DNA of 64,000 nucleotides from Cornus controversa (lineage: Eukaryota > Streptophyta > Magnoliopsida > Cornales > Cornaceae), in assembly GCA_026545225.1 (NCBI GenBank), contig CM048849.1, positions 56,873,836 through 56,937,835 of the forward strand, read 5' to 3'. Below, piece after piece: positions 45,902 to 57,867 of this stretch. The notes below the pieces were generated by a model. It ran no database searches and was not told the DNA's origin. It worked only from the letters and a program-made list of their open reading frames with translations. The translations under genes were made by a program, and so were the position numbers. Within the stretch, counting starts at the first letter, position 1. Each line of letters begins with the position of its first letter.

Positions 45902-48484
45902 CATTCTACGACTCTGCTTTGTGAAAGTGTAATTTTGTCGTTTCATTAGTTGATATATTGATTAGATTCAAATGAAGTATAAGTCGAAAAAATAAAAATA
46001 AAAATAAATGATTCAGCGCTTGAGATTGGAGGTGATGGTGTGGTTTACCTCACAGCAAATGTGACTATCATTCCCCAAAAGTGGAAGTATATAAATGACG
46101 TGGCCAAATCTCCGATCCATCGCACTGTTAGGATTCGACTGGGGGTGGTAGTATGCAGAGAGAGTACAATACAGATCGACAATTTCGTAAGCCTCTGGCT
46201 GCTACATTCCAAAACTGCCCTGACTTTGTCTCTTTATTTAATGGAAACTGTCATCTAACGTCAATCAACGTCTTTTCAGAGTTCATACCCCGTCCCAATT
46301 ACCCAAATACCCTCACTGTCAAAACAGTAACTTTACAGGTCACATATATTAAGTGCTCCACCATTTGCCAACCCCATTTGGTTTTGGTGGTGGTCAGCAC
46401 ATTTGGTTAAGGTGATGGTCAGCCTGGTCAAAGGCTCACATTTTGTTATTACTTAAAAATCAAAATTCATGTGATATTAATATAAAAGTGTATTTCTAAG
46501 ATTCTGAACAGTAAGGATCGATCACCTCCTGTGTTTTGACTCTTGAGATTCTGTGCGTGTGTATATATATATATATAATAATTTTAAATTATAAATAAAC
46601 AAAAATATTTTGACCAAGCTGAAATGTAATATAAATATATATGTATTATTTATGTAATATAATATGAATTAATAATGTGAAATTATTTTGTAAGAGATTT
46701 AGCACGGTTGTTGAAATGTAAAGTTATTATATAAATTATGAAAAATTGTTACATAAATAATATAAAATTAATACATTAGCACAAAATATTCCATAACACG
46801 AGAACTTTTTATCGATCTTAATTCTTTAGTGAAAACTTTTACAAAACAAAATTAAGTAGAGATAGCAAGACATTATTTTGAGTTTTGAAATCTTAATCGT
46901 GTTGCATATATTCTCAAAACTATTATTTTAAATTTCAAAATAATAATATTGCTGTTTCGACCACGTGGCATCCTCTCTAACATCACATTTGATGAAAGTG
47001 GAACATCATTATTTTTAAAGTATTATAATTTGATTTAATTTGTCACTAGTGTCACTGTAACACCAACATGAGTACAACAAAAAATCTGGTTAACCAAAAC
47101 CCCAATTGTTAATCCACATACTAATGCTAGATTAATCTCAAACTTTGTACTAAAAAGTACAGTTCACAGTTTGTTGTTACTGGTATATCCTATCTGTTCA
47201 AATTTAAATATTATTCCCTTGCACAAAATGATTGCTTTAATCAGTACTTAAACAAACATTTGAGCCTTCCACTCTACTGTTTAACTCAAGCCTCGTGGTG
47301 AATCGGAAGATAAAAAATATATTTTCTTATCAATTTCATGAATTATTTGTTTATGAAATATGGTCAACAAACAATATGATCTCCAAGCAACAAATGTTTC
47401 GGAGAGTTGAAAGTAAATATAAATTCAAGAAAAATTTACGGATAGGTCATCCTTTCGAACTATTGATTAATCTATGAAAAATAATGATTTAGAATTTAAA
47501 TTCTAATACGTCTAAAAGAGAGTTATGTGAATGGAATGACAAGCTTTAGCATACATGACATCACTAAATCATTATTATTATGAAATATGAAGAAAAAAAT
47601 TAATCATTTTTTAAAAGAAATTCTTATTAAAACAATCGGGTCCCATCTTTTATCATTCGGAAAAGTATCCACTTGTTCCCTTTCAATATTGTTTCAAACG
47701 AAATTCCTGCTCCGAAAGTCCACTCCTAATGACTCAACTTGATTTCTCCCGACCCATGCTTCATCTAAATGAGATCCCAAAAGAGGGTTTGAAGGAGAGA
47801 GCCACTGGTAGGTGGACAGGAATTAGACCAAGGTTCCTCCTACCCATACGTTGAATCTAATGTTTCATAGAGCGATTCGAGAAGAGCTTAGAAGACTCGG
47901 CCAAACCCAGATCTGGGCATGCAAGAGCCACTATACGTTACAATGGCTTGGCCAAAATTGTGGGCTAGACCATTGCTTGACTAAACGACCGAATTAATCT
48001 AGCTAACATTTAACCGAGCAAATCATTTAAAAATGATTGCGTGCATATATATTTATATATATGTTTTTTGTGTTTTTTTCACTTAAATTTCTATAACTTT
48101 TACTAGAATTTGATTTTTTTTGTTAAAGTTAGAATTTTGAGAGCTTCAATTTGAGTATCACTTAAATTATGTTATGACCTAATTTTAAAAAACAAATTAT
48201 TATTATTTTTTACTAGCCAAAATCAGATGAAACTGTTGTGAAGTTAAATTCTGAAAATCTTAACATGTTGATGTAACTGACTAAAATTCGAAGAAACCAT
48301 CGTGGATGCCTTTAAAAGCAAAGAGCTTGGGCCGGAGTTGCAATCAATAGCAAAAAAAGAAGAAGAATGAGGTCCTTACGCTACTCATGCCAACTACGTG
48401 CTGGTAGACTTTGAGATAAAAGTTTACCAATAATGTTTTTCTTATTTTAAAAAATAATTTCTCATATATATTTATGTAATTTAT
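45902..48484. other. Intergenic region, no gene recognised
   Basis: AT-rich. The block at about 46020-46420 is less AT-rich and holds overlapping short open frames, but these show no protein family, start context or splice pattern I recognise. The block at about 47640-48000 is likewise less AT-rich without identifiable content. Confidence 0.45.
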
Positions 48485-48492
48485 AGTTCATT

Positions 48493-49758
48493 CAGGGGCA
48501 GAACTAAGTAGAGGCTAACCTGAGCTATAGCCCAGGTCCAAAAAAAAAATAAAATTTTTTACTAGTACTGTAGCCCAAGGCTAGCGCAGCCCAGCCTAAG
48601 AAACCTAAATTTTGTACTAATTGTCTCTAACTCCTTCCTCTTTTCCGCCTCTGTACGTAAGAAACATAACCCAACTTTAATCTCAAACTCTCAGTTCATT
48701 GATTCATTCCTTCCTCTTTAGCAAATAACAACTTAGCAAGTATTCATTATACAGTAGATAGTTAGATATATACCTATTACCTACCCAACTTCAATCCTCT
48801 GATTCTCCATCCCTCTCTTGAACCGACTTAACTGAGTAATTGTGGAGCACTGGAGCTGCTTATGTTTAGAATTTTAGATTCTATCTTTGACCCTCTAGTA
48901 TTCTATTTTTTTTATTTATATTCATTTTCTCATTTCATTTTTGTTTATATTCTGTTTTTTTGTTTACATTCGTTTTCTCATTTTATTTTCTTCAACTCTG
49001 TCTCAAATTGCTTTGTCTTGATTCAATTCTTGAACCAAGTGATTGTAAATTCTCCTATTAATCCTGATATGTTTATACTGTTTAGATTCTATCTTTGCCT
49101 CAGATTGCTTTGGTAATTCTAATTTTTGAAACAAAAACTATTGTATTATAATTACAGCTAAAAAGGAAAATTGTAGCCACACTCTTCTCTTCCTGCAATT
49201 AACACACACACACACATATATATATAATTATGAAATTAAACAATATATATCTTTTGGAAAGAGAATGAATGTGGTTTATATATATCAATTCTAAACGCAA
49301 TTGTGCCAATCACCATCTCAGAAAGATCTAGAGACCTCATCTAGTAGTAATTAAAGTGTCACACCTCCAAATTTAAATATAGAAACAAATAGTCTCATGC
49401 CTAAATTTAGTGCATGTCTTCACTTCAACAAGATGGGTGATGAATTTCTTGCCGATTGCATGATTCTCAACATTGAAAGAGAATTTGCTAAAGATATTGA
49501 TATAGATTCGGTTGTGAATGAATTTGACTCTCTTAAGGATTGTAGAGCTCATCTTCAATAGCTTGTTTAAGAAAATGTTATATTTATTTTTGTATCTATC
49601 TACGATGTACTTGATTTATCTATATGAGAATGTTCTCATTTTTTTTTTGTCTATTTTTGAATATTTATAACATATCTTTATTATAAAAATGATTGAGTTC
49701 ATTTTTAATTTTTTTTACTTCTAACCCTCCCCACTTTATAATCCTGACTCCGTCCTTG
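48493..49758 (+). mobile_element. hAT element remnant (TTF/ZMYM-type family) with 8-bp target duplication
   Basis: The left end CAGGGGCAGAACTAAG and the right end, read on the other strand, CAAGGACGGAGTCAGG are imperfect terminal repeats. Both sides are flanked by AGTTCATT (48485-48492 and 49759-49766), an exact 8-bp duplication. The 1266-bp element keeps a transposase C-terminal remnant. A CA run (49202-49217) and TA tracts interrupt it. Confidence 0.85.
49400..49561 (+). pseudogene. C-terminal remnant of a hAT (TTF-type zinc-finger) transposase
   Basis: Reading + strand in the frame of AACAAGATGGG at 49427, the peptide is NKMGDEFLADCMILNIEREF, then AKDIDIDSVVNEFDSLKDCR and AHLQ, then TAG at 49559-49561. 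This resembles the very end of plant TTF-type zinc-finger/hAT-dimerisation proteins (LRNRMGDEWLNDCLVTFIER-like, then FQ.MK.RR). The upstream dimerisation domain is not readable, so this is a dead fragment. Confidence 0.65.
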
Positions 49759-49766
49759 AGTTCATT

Positions 49767-50714
49767 TTATATGACTGGAATGGTTAACGATTCAAAATGT
49801 TATGCCGACATATATAACTTTCATGGAAAAGAACATTAAACTAAAATGTACTAGGGTGGTTAATTTGAGACATTTTTGGGTGATAGATTTCATTTTTTTA
49901 GAAATTTGGTGAAGGAACTCTGTAATATATTTTATAATTACACATGAAAAAGAAAGAAAGAAAAATTCCTTGTTATAAAGAGAATTCAATAAGTTAGACA
50001 ATTGGAATAAAATTAATTAAGTTATTTCATAATATCTAAAGTTTAGTCACTTTAATTAAATTGTGTAATTCTTGATTGATAATTAATATATATATTTTTT
50101 TGAATATTAAGACCCTTTCATTGAAACAGCTGACTTTCTAAATTATAATTGGGAAATTTAGCAAAATCTGATTTTATTTGATCTCATTTGTAAAAATTCT
50201 TGTAATATTCTTACTCAACTACCGAGTATCAAACAGCGAAACGAAAATATATATATATATATATATATATATTTGGAAATTCAAAAATAGTAGAGGGAAC
50301 ATTTTCCTCAAAAGCCCGAGCACTTTCTGATCACACTCCACCACATCAAACAACGTTAATTGGGACAATCGGGTGAAGAAAAGTAGTTTGCTAAGGGGCC
50401 CACATATTTACATGGTCATCGTGTATATATATACTACGTATATATTCACGCACATACAAACCTATGTTCCAATGTCCATGCATGGATGCATGTTGATAAT
50501 GCATGCCTATAATGACATACATGCATGAGCATATATACATATATATATGTGTATATATATATTTAAATAAATATCAACCACCTAAGTTGATAGTAGTAGT
50601 AGGGTTAGCATCTGCAGGGCTTGGTTTGGCTTTTATGGGGGTTTCCCTTTCCTGCATATGAATTTCGAGGCCTTTTAAAGGTGAGTGCGAAAGGCTCTGT
50701 TTTTCGAGCCTCGT

Positions 50715-50771
<57 letters not shown>

Positions 50772-51349
50772 GCAACTATACACCTTTTACTGCAGACCAG
50801 GTTTTAAAGAACCGTTCGCGCGTGGAGGTCCTTTGCTTTCTACTTTTGTCGACACTTACACACGTCTCCCTCTCTGTATATATTATCTCTTTCTCTCTCA
50901 TGCTTTTTCAGGTGGAAAACTCAGACAAGCGTGCCTTTGAATCCCTTTTCATGACACACTATTCTTCAAGAAAATCAAACAGCATTGAAGTTTGCTTAGA
51001 ACCTCAGTTTTTTGGAAATGGCAAAACCTAGGGTTTCTTTACAGATTATACACGAAAGAGAAATCCATTGTTTCACAGGCTTAAGATTTAGTAGAATCAT
51101 CATGGGTTCTGAAACATATAAGATATGAGAGAGAGAGAGAAAAAAATGTTTAATTCAGTGTTGGTAGTACAATTTCTTTGACCACTTTGCAGTTATTCCC
51201 TTGCAGTTACTTACTTGTGAAAGGAGGTATTAGGGTTTTGGAAATAAGAGAGTTGCCCTTCTGTTAGAAGGTTTGCAGGAGACAACTATGATCATAGTTT
51301 TATGTTTTGTTTTGTTTTGTTTTTTTTGGAGAGAGAGAGAGAGAGAGAG

Positions 51350-51380
<31 letters not shown>

Positions 51381-52528
51381 ATGGTTATGAGATTAGGGTT
51401 TGTGGAAGTGTGGAGGGAAAGGGTGAGTTTGGGGAAATTTGGATGCATGGTTAACTTTGGGAGAACAAAAATGGGTGGGCTATACCTTCGATTGGATTTT
51501 GATTCGACTCTGATCGAGCAGATAATTAAGATATGGATTAAAATATTCGTTAACGATTCAAATATCATAATATATTAATTAAATAAAATTGAATATGTAT
51601 TATGATCGATTGATAATAATCAAAACCAATATGATATAATATATAATAGACTATAAATATATTATCTAATGTTATAATATATAATATTTACATGGTCCAT
51701 TCAATCCGTTGACAATAAGAAAATACTCCAAAAAATCGTGCATTACATTTATTTATAAATTGGTGTCTAGTAAATGAATATGATTTTTTTTTTCCAGAAA
51801 AAAAGCGGTAATATAACAAAATGTATAACAATCTTTATTTTTAATATATATTAATATTTCAAAACCTAATACTAAATCTGATCCTTTAATAATTCTTTTC
51901 ACATGTTAAAATTCCTTTCAGTTAACAATATAACAATCTTAAATATTAGCAACCATACAACTCCTCATACTTGATGACTATTTAATAGAAGAAAAAAAGA
52001 AAAACAAATTTGAGCATTTAGATCCCCCAATTGATGAAACAAGTTACAAGAAACTTGGCAATTTGTAACTACATAGGTACAATATGTAGTTACAAATATA
52101 CCAAGATCAAAAAAGAATATCTCTATATAAAATATATAAAGTTGTATAGACAGAATTCTTTCCGGTGTCATTTTTGTTCAGTGCATGTCTTGCGCCAAAT
52201 GATCAATTTTACATCCGTTAACAACTTTAACTCGACAATATAATAATTACATAAATATGTTAAAATTCTTGATTTAATGGTGTTATAAGTAATATATTAT
52301 ATGAGTATTGTATATTCGATATAAATGTGTTTGCACAATATACATTTTTTTAAGTTTACAACATTAATAAGTTAATAATATTCATGTCCCTTATTGGGCC
52401 TTATTTGGTCCAACTAGAGTGTAAAACCCAAAATTTTGGGCCTCTTATGAAGCCCAAATGTGAGTTTTGTTGTACAGAGTCACAGACGAGAGCCTGCGTC
52501 CTCCTGAGTGAGAGGGAGAGAGAGAGAG
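49767..52528. other. Intergenic region upstream of the KXD1 gene
   Basis: Mostly AT-rich. Microsatellites include TA near 50250-50272, CT then TA near 50717-50770, and GA followed by poly-G near 51329-51380. The less AT-rich block at about 50590-51050 could belong to a non-coding transcript, but I could not identify one. The KXD1 promoter and leader should lie within the last few hundred bases; GA repeats lie at 52509-52528. Confidence 0.45.
51353..51380 (+). repeat. Poly-G run of 28, following a GA tract
   Basis: A GA dinucleotide tract (from about 51329) runs directly into 28 consecutive G. Open frames through it on both strands (poly-Gly, or poly-Pro on the other strand) are composition artefacts. 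The exact length is uncertain in any assembly. Confidence 0.9.
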
Positions 52529-55500
52529 ATGGATGAATCGGAAAAAGAATCAATCAGGGAGGCGTCCAAAGAGGTGTCCCATGAGTTCAAAACCCTAATC
52601 AATGCGGAGGATTTAGACTCTCTCAATCAATTGCAGCACCTCATGTACTATCTCTCTCTCCCTCTCTATGTAGTATATGTATTTATATCTTGACTTGGAT
52701 TTTGATTGTTGAATAAAGGAATTGTAGGGGTTTGATAAAGTATCTTGGTTTGATTGTGTAGAATCGTTAAATTACGAAGGGTTATGTATCTGTATTAGTT
52801 GTGTCCTTGCGGGGTTGTATTAATGTAGGGTTGATTGATATACTCATGCTAGGGTTGATTGAAATGTTAACAAGACGTTCTTTTTTTTTTAGTGCCTTGT
52901 TTTGTTGTTTGAACTTATTCAATGGTCTTCATTATTTGGTGCTTCATGACCTAATAGCTGGAAACTTATTTTTTTGGTCAAGTCCAGTTACACTTGAACA
53001 GTTTGAGCATGAGCTGAAGAAGCCTTACAGCTTTGGCTTATGTTGATTTGTTGGCTTGATAGAATTTCAAATTTGAAGAGACCTATCATCTACTTGGTGT
53101 GAATCTATAAAAGAAATCATAGTAGTGAATTTAGACATGCTTGCAGGTGATGGTTGCCTTTTCCCCACCTATCCACCCAAAAAAAAGAAGAAAAACCTCC
53201 CAATGGGCCAAAATGTAGAATTGTGTCATTTATTTTGATTAAAAGGAACGCTAATCTATTCAGTAGTTGAGATTGCATTACAGGATTTAAGGACCATTAT
53301 TAGAAAAACCGAATTTGGGATCCAAGTTGCGGAACATCTTTAAAGCTAAACTAGCTAAATTAGTTCTTCTTTTTGCATCTTTTGATGTCAGAGGACCCAG
53401 GACTTTATTCCCTACCTTCCTACACCTCAGATCCAGAAAAGATTTTTTCATTGTGCTTCTCGTGTCCTTTGGTCTCCTTATTTTCCCCATTCATTCGGTT
53501 AATACCCCATCTTTCCCTTGTGTTATCCCAATTAAGCATCCAATATGGTAACTACACAAGCAAAAACCTTCATATGCTTGTTTTACTGCTCATATGTGGA
53601 TCTTTTGTTGTCATCATGAGTCATGACGGCCTCTAGAACTAGTGCCGTCAAGCTGTCTATTCGAGGTCCAGGCAACAGGCACCTTGGGTGGGGCTTAAAC
53701 GCTATGCCTAGGTATAAAATACTTGTTTTTATTACTAACCTGTGGATCTGTTACCTTATATAAATGCTTATGGATCTATGGCAAAAGAGTTAGGCACCTC
53801 AAATTTTAATGTTCGGATTATATTTTGATTTATTTGTCCTCAGTGTAAAACTGTAGTATAGATATAAGAGTGCATGGGCTGAAACATGCTTATCAATGAT
53901 CTTTTCTGTTGCTACTGCACTTTCTTCTTCATGGTTTTAATTATAGTCATTATGTAATCATTTCATCAAGAGGTGAACCTGTTACAGCCAATGTACTGGT
54001 CCAAAAAATTATAACCCTAACTGTCGTTTCAATATTTTAATGGACCGTGATGGCCGTTATGGTACTGTAACAACAGTTTCAGTGAGTTTTGCATCACTTC
54101 TGTCTAGCTTTTTTCTTTTTTAAGAATTTCAACTCCTAAACCTATCCAAAACATATTCTAATACTAGCTTTACTCTAAAAGTTATAATACACAGGGAATA
54201 AAGGTTAGATCTTTAATGATTAGTTTATTTTTATTTTTCCATTTTCCACTTGACTTAGCTTTTTATCTTACTACAATTGATGTTTGAGGTTTATTTAGTG
54301 AAGATCGTTGTAAGGTTCTGTTTTGAAATTGAGAGGAAAGGAAAGAGTTTATATAAAGTAAGAGAAAGATCTAGTCTTATACTCTTATAGGTGGGGGAAA
54401 TTTTAAAAGTGAAAATTACTTCCATTATCTAGGGTGTTTGCTACTGTTTTTCTTAATACTTTTTATTGTGCCCCAAATTGCAGATTGGGAAGGCTGCAGG
54501 ACAGCAATGCAGTTCTTTCGCATTTTAACGAGTACTCAGAAAATTGCTTTGAAGAGGTTTCAAGTGATTTCTCTAAGAATACACGTCTGTTACAGTCTAT
54601 GAAGTCCGACCTTGATTACATATTTCAGAAGCTGAGGTATCATTTCTTATAGTTTCCATTGTCATTACTGTAGCGGAAGACTTAGTTCGTAGCTGTTATT
54701 GAGTATTAGTGCTGCTTGATTATTTGCTTGTTATGATGGTTGGATGATGATCTGGAAGTAGTTTCAGGATATTTGCATTTGTTCATCTGTGTTGAATTTC
54801 TGCAGTTTAGTTGTTCCTTCACTTGAAAGTTTGTTAGTAGTTGTTCATCTTTGTTGTTTATGTTCTGGTCTATCTGTCCTCCTCTTCCCCCATGACGTAT
54901 TCCACCAAAAATAGATAGATATCTCTGTATCTCATCAGGTCTCCTTGGTTTAGCTTTTGATATACCAAGTGGTTATTTGAACTAAGATAATTTTGAAAAA
55001 GAATAAGAACTAAGATAATTGGAAAACGAATAAATTTAAGAAGGATAAACTATTTTGGATATTGATGTTGTATTAAGGTACTGGCTATATTTGGCTTTGA
55101 AGCTAAATAAAGGCTGGGCCCTGCTACTATAAAGACGTGGCAATAAAAACCCAGGACGGATGATCTTTGCTCAGTGAGCCAGTGTAAGCAGAATTCTTAG
55201 CAATTATTATCTCCGAAGTCAAAAGAAAGAAGGGTATGATGAGCTTTGCTAAATGGTAACATAATCATTTAAATACAGCCACTTCTCCCATCTTTGGAAA
55301 AGGTTATTAGATGGACAGTTATTGGCATGCTGCCCCCATATAAACTGTAGTCTGACGATATAAATTATCTTTCTCATAGATTTTGAGTTACAAAAAAGAG
55401 TTCTTTATGTTATTCCTTTGAACTGAAGAAGAAATCTCCTAAAAAGCCATTTTTTGGTGGAAACTGTAAAGCTTGGCTGTCAATTGTAAACTCCTTAATT

Positions 55501-56249
55501 CGAGTATAAGAACCACCACTCTTTTTGTATAAGACCTAGTCCGCCCCTTCAAACATTACAGAGCTAACATTGAGTGATGGGCCCCCAGTGAATAAACATT
55601 TTTAAGAGAGAGATTCTTGGGATTCACCTACTTTTCCTTTTAAGTACTAAAATCAATCATCCAAAAACTAAGTAGGATATTTTCTAAAGGCTCGATATAC
55701 AGGTTACAACTGAAGCAGTTTAAATGTTTCAAAAGATTGTGTAACTTTGCCTTTTGAAGGTCTGAGGAGGATCTATGTATGTATAAGAATTTGTCAGAAG
55801 TATATTGATGGGCAACCACTGTAAGAACATCAAAATGTTTGCATCCAATTAGCAATTTTCCATCCGGTATTTGGTATGTCACCTTTCAACTTAATTTTAT
55901 GTCTTGTCAATCTAAAATCTCATCTGCATCCTCCTCTTTCCCTCACACCTCGCCATCCCCGTCTCGTGTTGCGCTATCACATTTTGATGTGCAAGTAATA
56001 TCATCGAGTCCCCATTCCAGATTCTTCAAGAAATGTTTGGACTTGACCTAAAGTTCACGTGAAACCTAATTATTCACCTGACTAGGTATTTCTCGTTTTA
56101 GATTTTGATTCGTTTTTGTGATTTGATTTCTATTTTTAATTGTCAGGAACCTGAAGGCGAAGATTTTGGCTACCTATCCAGATGCATTTCCAGATGGTTC
56201 AACAATAGAGGCACTTGACAGAAGACCGGATCTTGAAATGCCCCAATGA
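52529..56249 (+). CDS. KXD1: KxDL motif-containing protein 1 (KXD1) homologue
   Basis: This is a small coiled-coil protein of the KXD1 family. In animals and yeast these are subunits of BLOC-1/BORC-type complexes that control endosome or lysosome traffic; the plant role is little known. Coding exons are 52529-52644, 54484-54636 and 56147-56249, total 372 bases, 123 aa plus TGA, with GT-AG introns and consistent phases. The N-terminus MDESEKESIREASKEVSHEF is conserved in plant members. Exon 2 carries the LQDSNAVLSHFNEYSENCF segment and the hallmark MKSDLDYIFQKLR, whose KSDL is the KxDL motif. The C-terminus reads ATYPDAFPDGSTIEALDRRP. Helical heptad-like spacing in the middle suggests a coiled coil. 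The start is the first ATG after a GA-rich leader. There is no signal peptide or membrane segment. I recall a close Arabidopsis relative at AT3G29130. Family call strong; cellular role in plants is inference. Confidence 0.93.
52645..56146 (+). other. Two large introns of the KXD1 gene
   Basis: Intron 1 is 52645-54483 and intron 2 is 54637-56146; exon 2 (54484-54636) lies between. Both are AT-rich. A less AT-rich patch near 53630-53720 may be an old repeat remnant. No other gene is recognised. Confidence 0.75.
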
Positions 56250-57867
56250 GTCTATTACCCAACATCTCAAAAAAGTACCTATGCTACTCTTTCCATGGGA
56301 AGGAGGGAGGGGGATTTGAAGAAAGTTTCATCCTAGCAGTAAATTCTCATAGAATACGGTGATCTTTCTTTTTGGCTACCAGGGAAGAATTTGGCTGTAA
56401 TCATAATAATAATAGTATATAAAAAAAACTCATTCTCAAGCAGGACCATTTGCAGGACTGTGGCACCAGAGTTGCGGTTTCTTCTTTTGCTTGAAGCACA
56501 ACGCAAAATATGTTGCATTTGACTTGATAAGAAAGGCCCCAACAGAATCATTTTTAGCAGGAACATGGCATTAAATTAAAAATTTTGGAAGCTTTTAACT
56601 GTTCCATCTTAAAATAGTTTTTTATAAGAAACTTGTGGTTATTTTATTTCGAATTGCATCAAATATATGCTTGAGATGTTTTAATTTCTACAAGCTTGCA
56701 ATATCTACTCTCAATTATTACTGATTTATATTCATGGGAAAATATGTGTGTTTGTAATTAGTCGACCTAACCAATTCATCCAAAGTTTCATATAAATACC
56801 CCAACAGAATTAAGAGCATGTAAGCCTAGCTCTAAATATTTAATGAAAATACAACATACACAAATAAATACTTGTCCTTTCAAGACATTACTTAGGCTTT
56901 AATGTTCAGAAGTTGACGGTGATAACATACAATGCCTTGTTTGAAAGGAGATTCCAAATATTTTAAGCCTATACCAGATGCTTATAATATTGTTACTAAT
57001 GTTAACTTTTTGCTGTGGACTAAACAGTACTCCAAACAGAAAAAAAAAAGAAAATAATCCATTAGCAGTAGCAGCTCACAACCCAGACAAACAATCTGGT
57101 ACAAGAAGAGAATTAAAAAAAAAACAAGAAAAAATAGAAGCAGACTAAGAAAATAACACTGCCTATATAAGCACTGCTGCAACAAGATTCTATTAGCAGC
57201 TATGGGACTGACAAGACTGACTACCGCCAAATGGAAATGAGGTGAACATTAAAAAAGCAAAGTAAAAGAGAAATTGTGAGCTAGTTCCCTTGTCAACAAC
57301 AAAAAATCAGTAAGTATTTGTTTGCCAAAAAAATATCAGTATTTACCCAACCTAATGAAAGATAAAATCTAAAATTGTAGCATAATAAAGACATAGTTTA
57401 CCTCCGCAAGTGATTATAATGTGGTGCAATAATAAAAGCTTGAACTATCAAACATGAGTACAAGTATTCAAATCTGAGCATAAATCTGTACAAGTGGGAC
57501 CAGCACTGGGTAATGGCCTACTATAGATCATAACTGCACTGATTGATAGAACTTGATCACACTACACAAATTGCTACTGTTTGTTTCAACTAAGTACAAC
57601 ATCCACGCAACACAGCTATTGGCTATTGTTTGTTAACATTGCAAGCAAGATTTGCAGAGTCAGAAATCAAATCTTACCAACTAACGAGATTCAGAAACTA
57701 CATCTTATTCCCAAGTTCAGAATATACTTGCATCACTGCTAGATTCTCACATTTATCAACAAAATTTCAAAAACTTATTCGACATGCACAATGAGGCAGT
57801 TAAAATTCTTCTTCAACAAGAATTTTGAGGCAAATATGACTTGCATCTGAAACTTTGAACTGTTTTC
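56250..57867. other. Intergenic region between the convergent KXD1 and DRT111 genes
   Basis: The two neighbours converge here, so both 3' UTRs should lie inside. No exon, RNA gene or delimited transposon was recognised. Confidence 0.5.

Noticed and set aside
46040..46410. Possible small gene in a less AT-rich block
   Set aside because: Frames are short and overlapping, with no recognisable domain and no splice pattern.
51230..51578. Open frames on both strands with poly-Pro and poly-Gly
   Set aside because: They are produced by the GA tract and the 28-G run.
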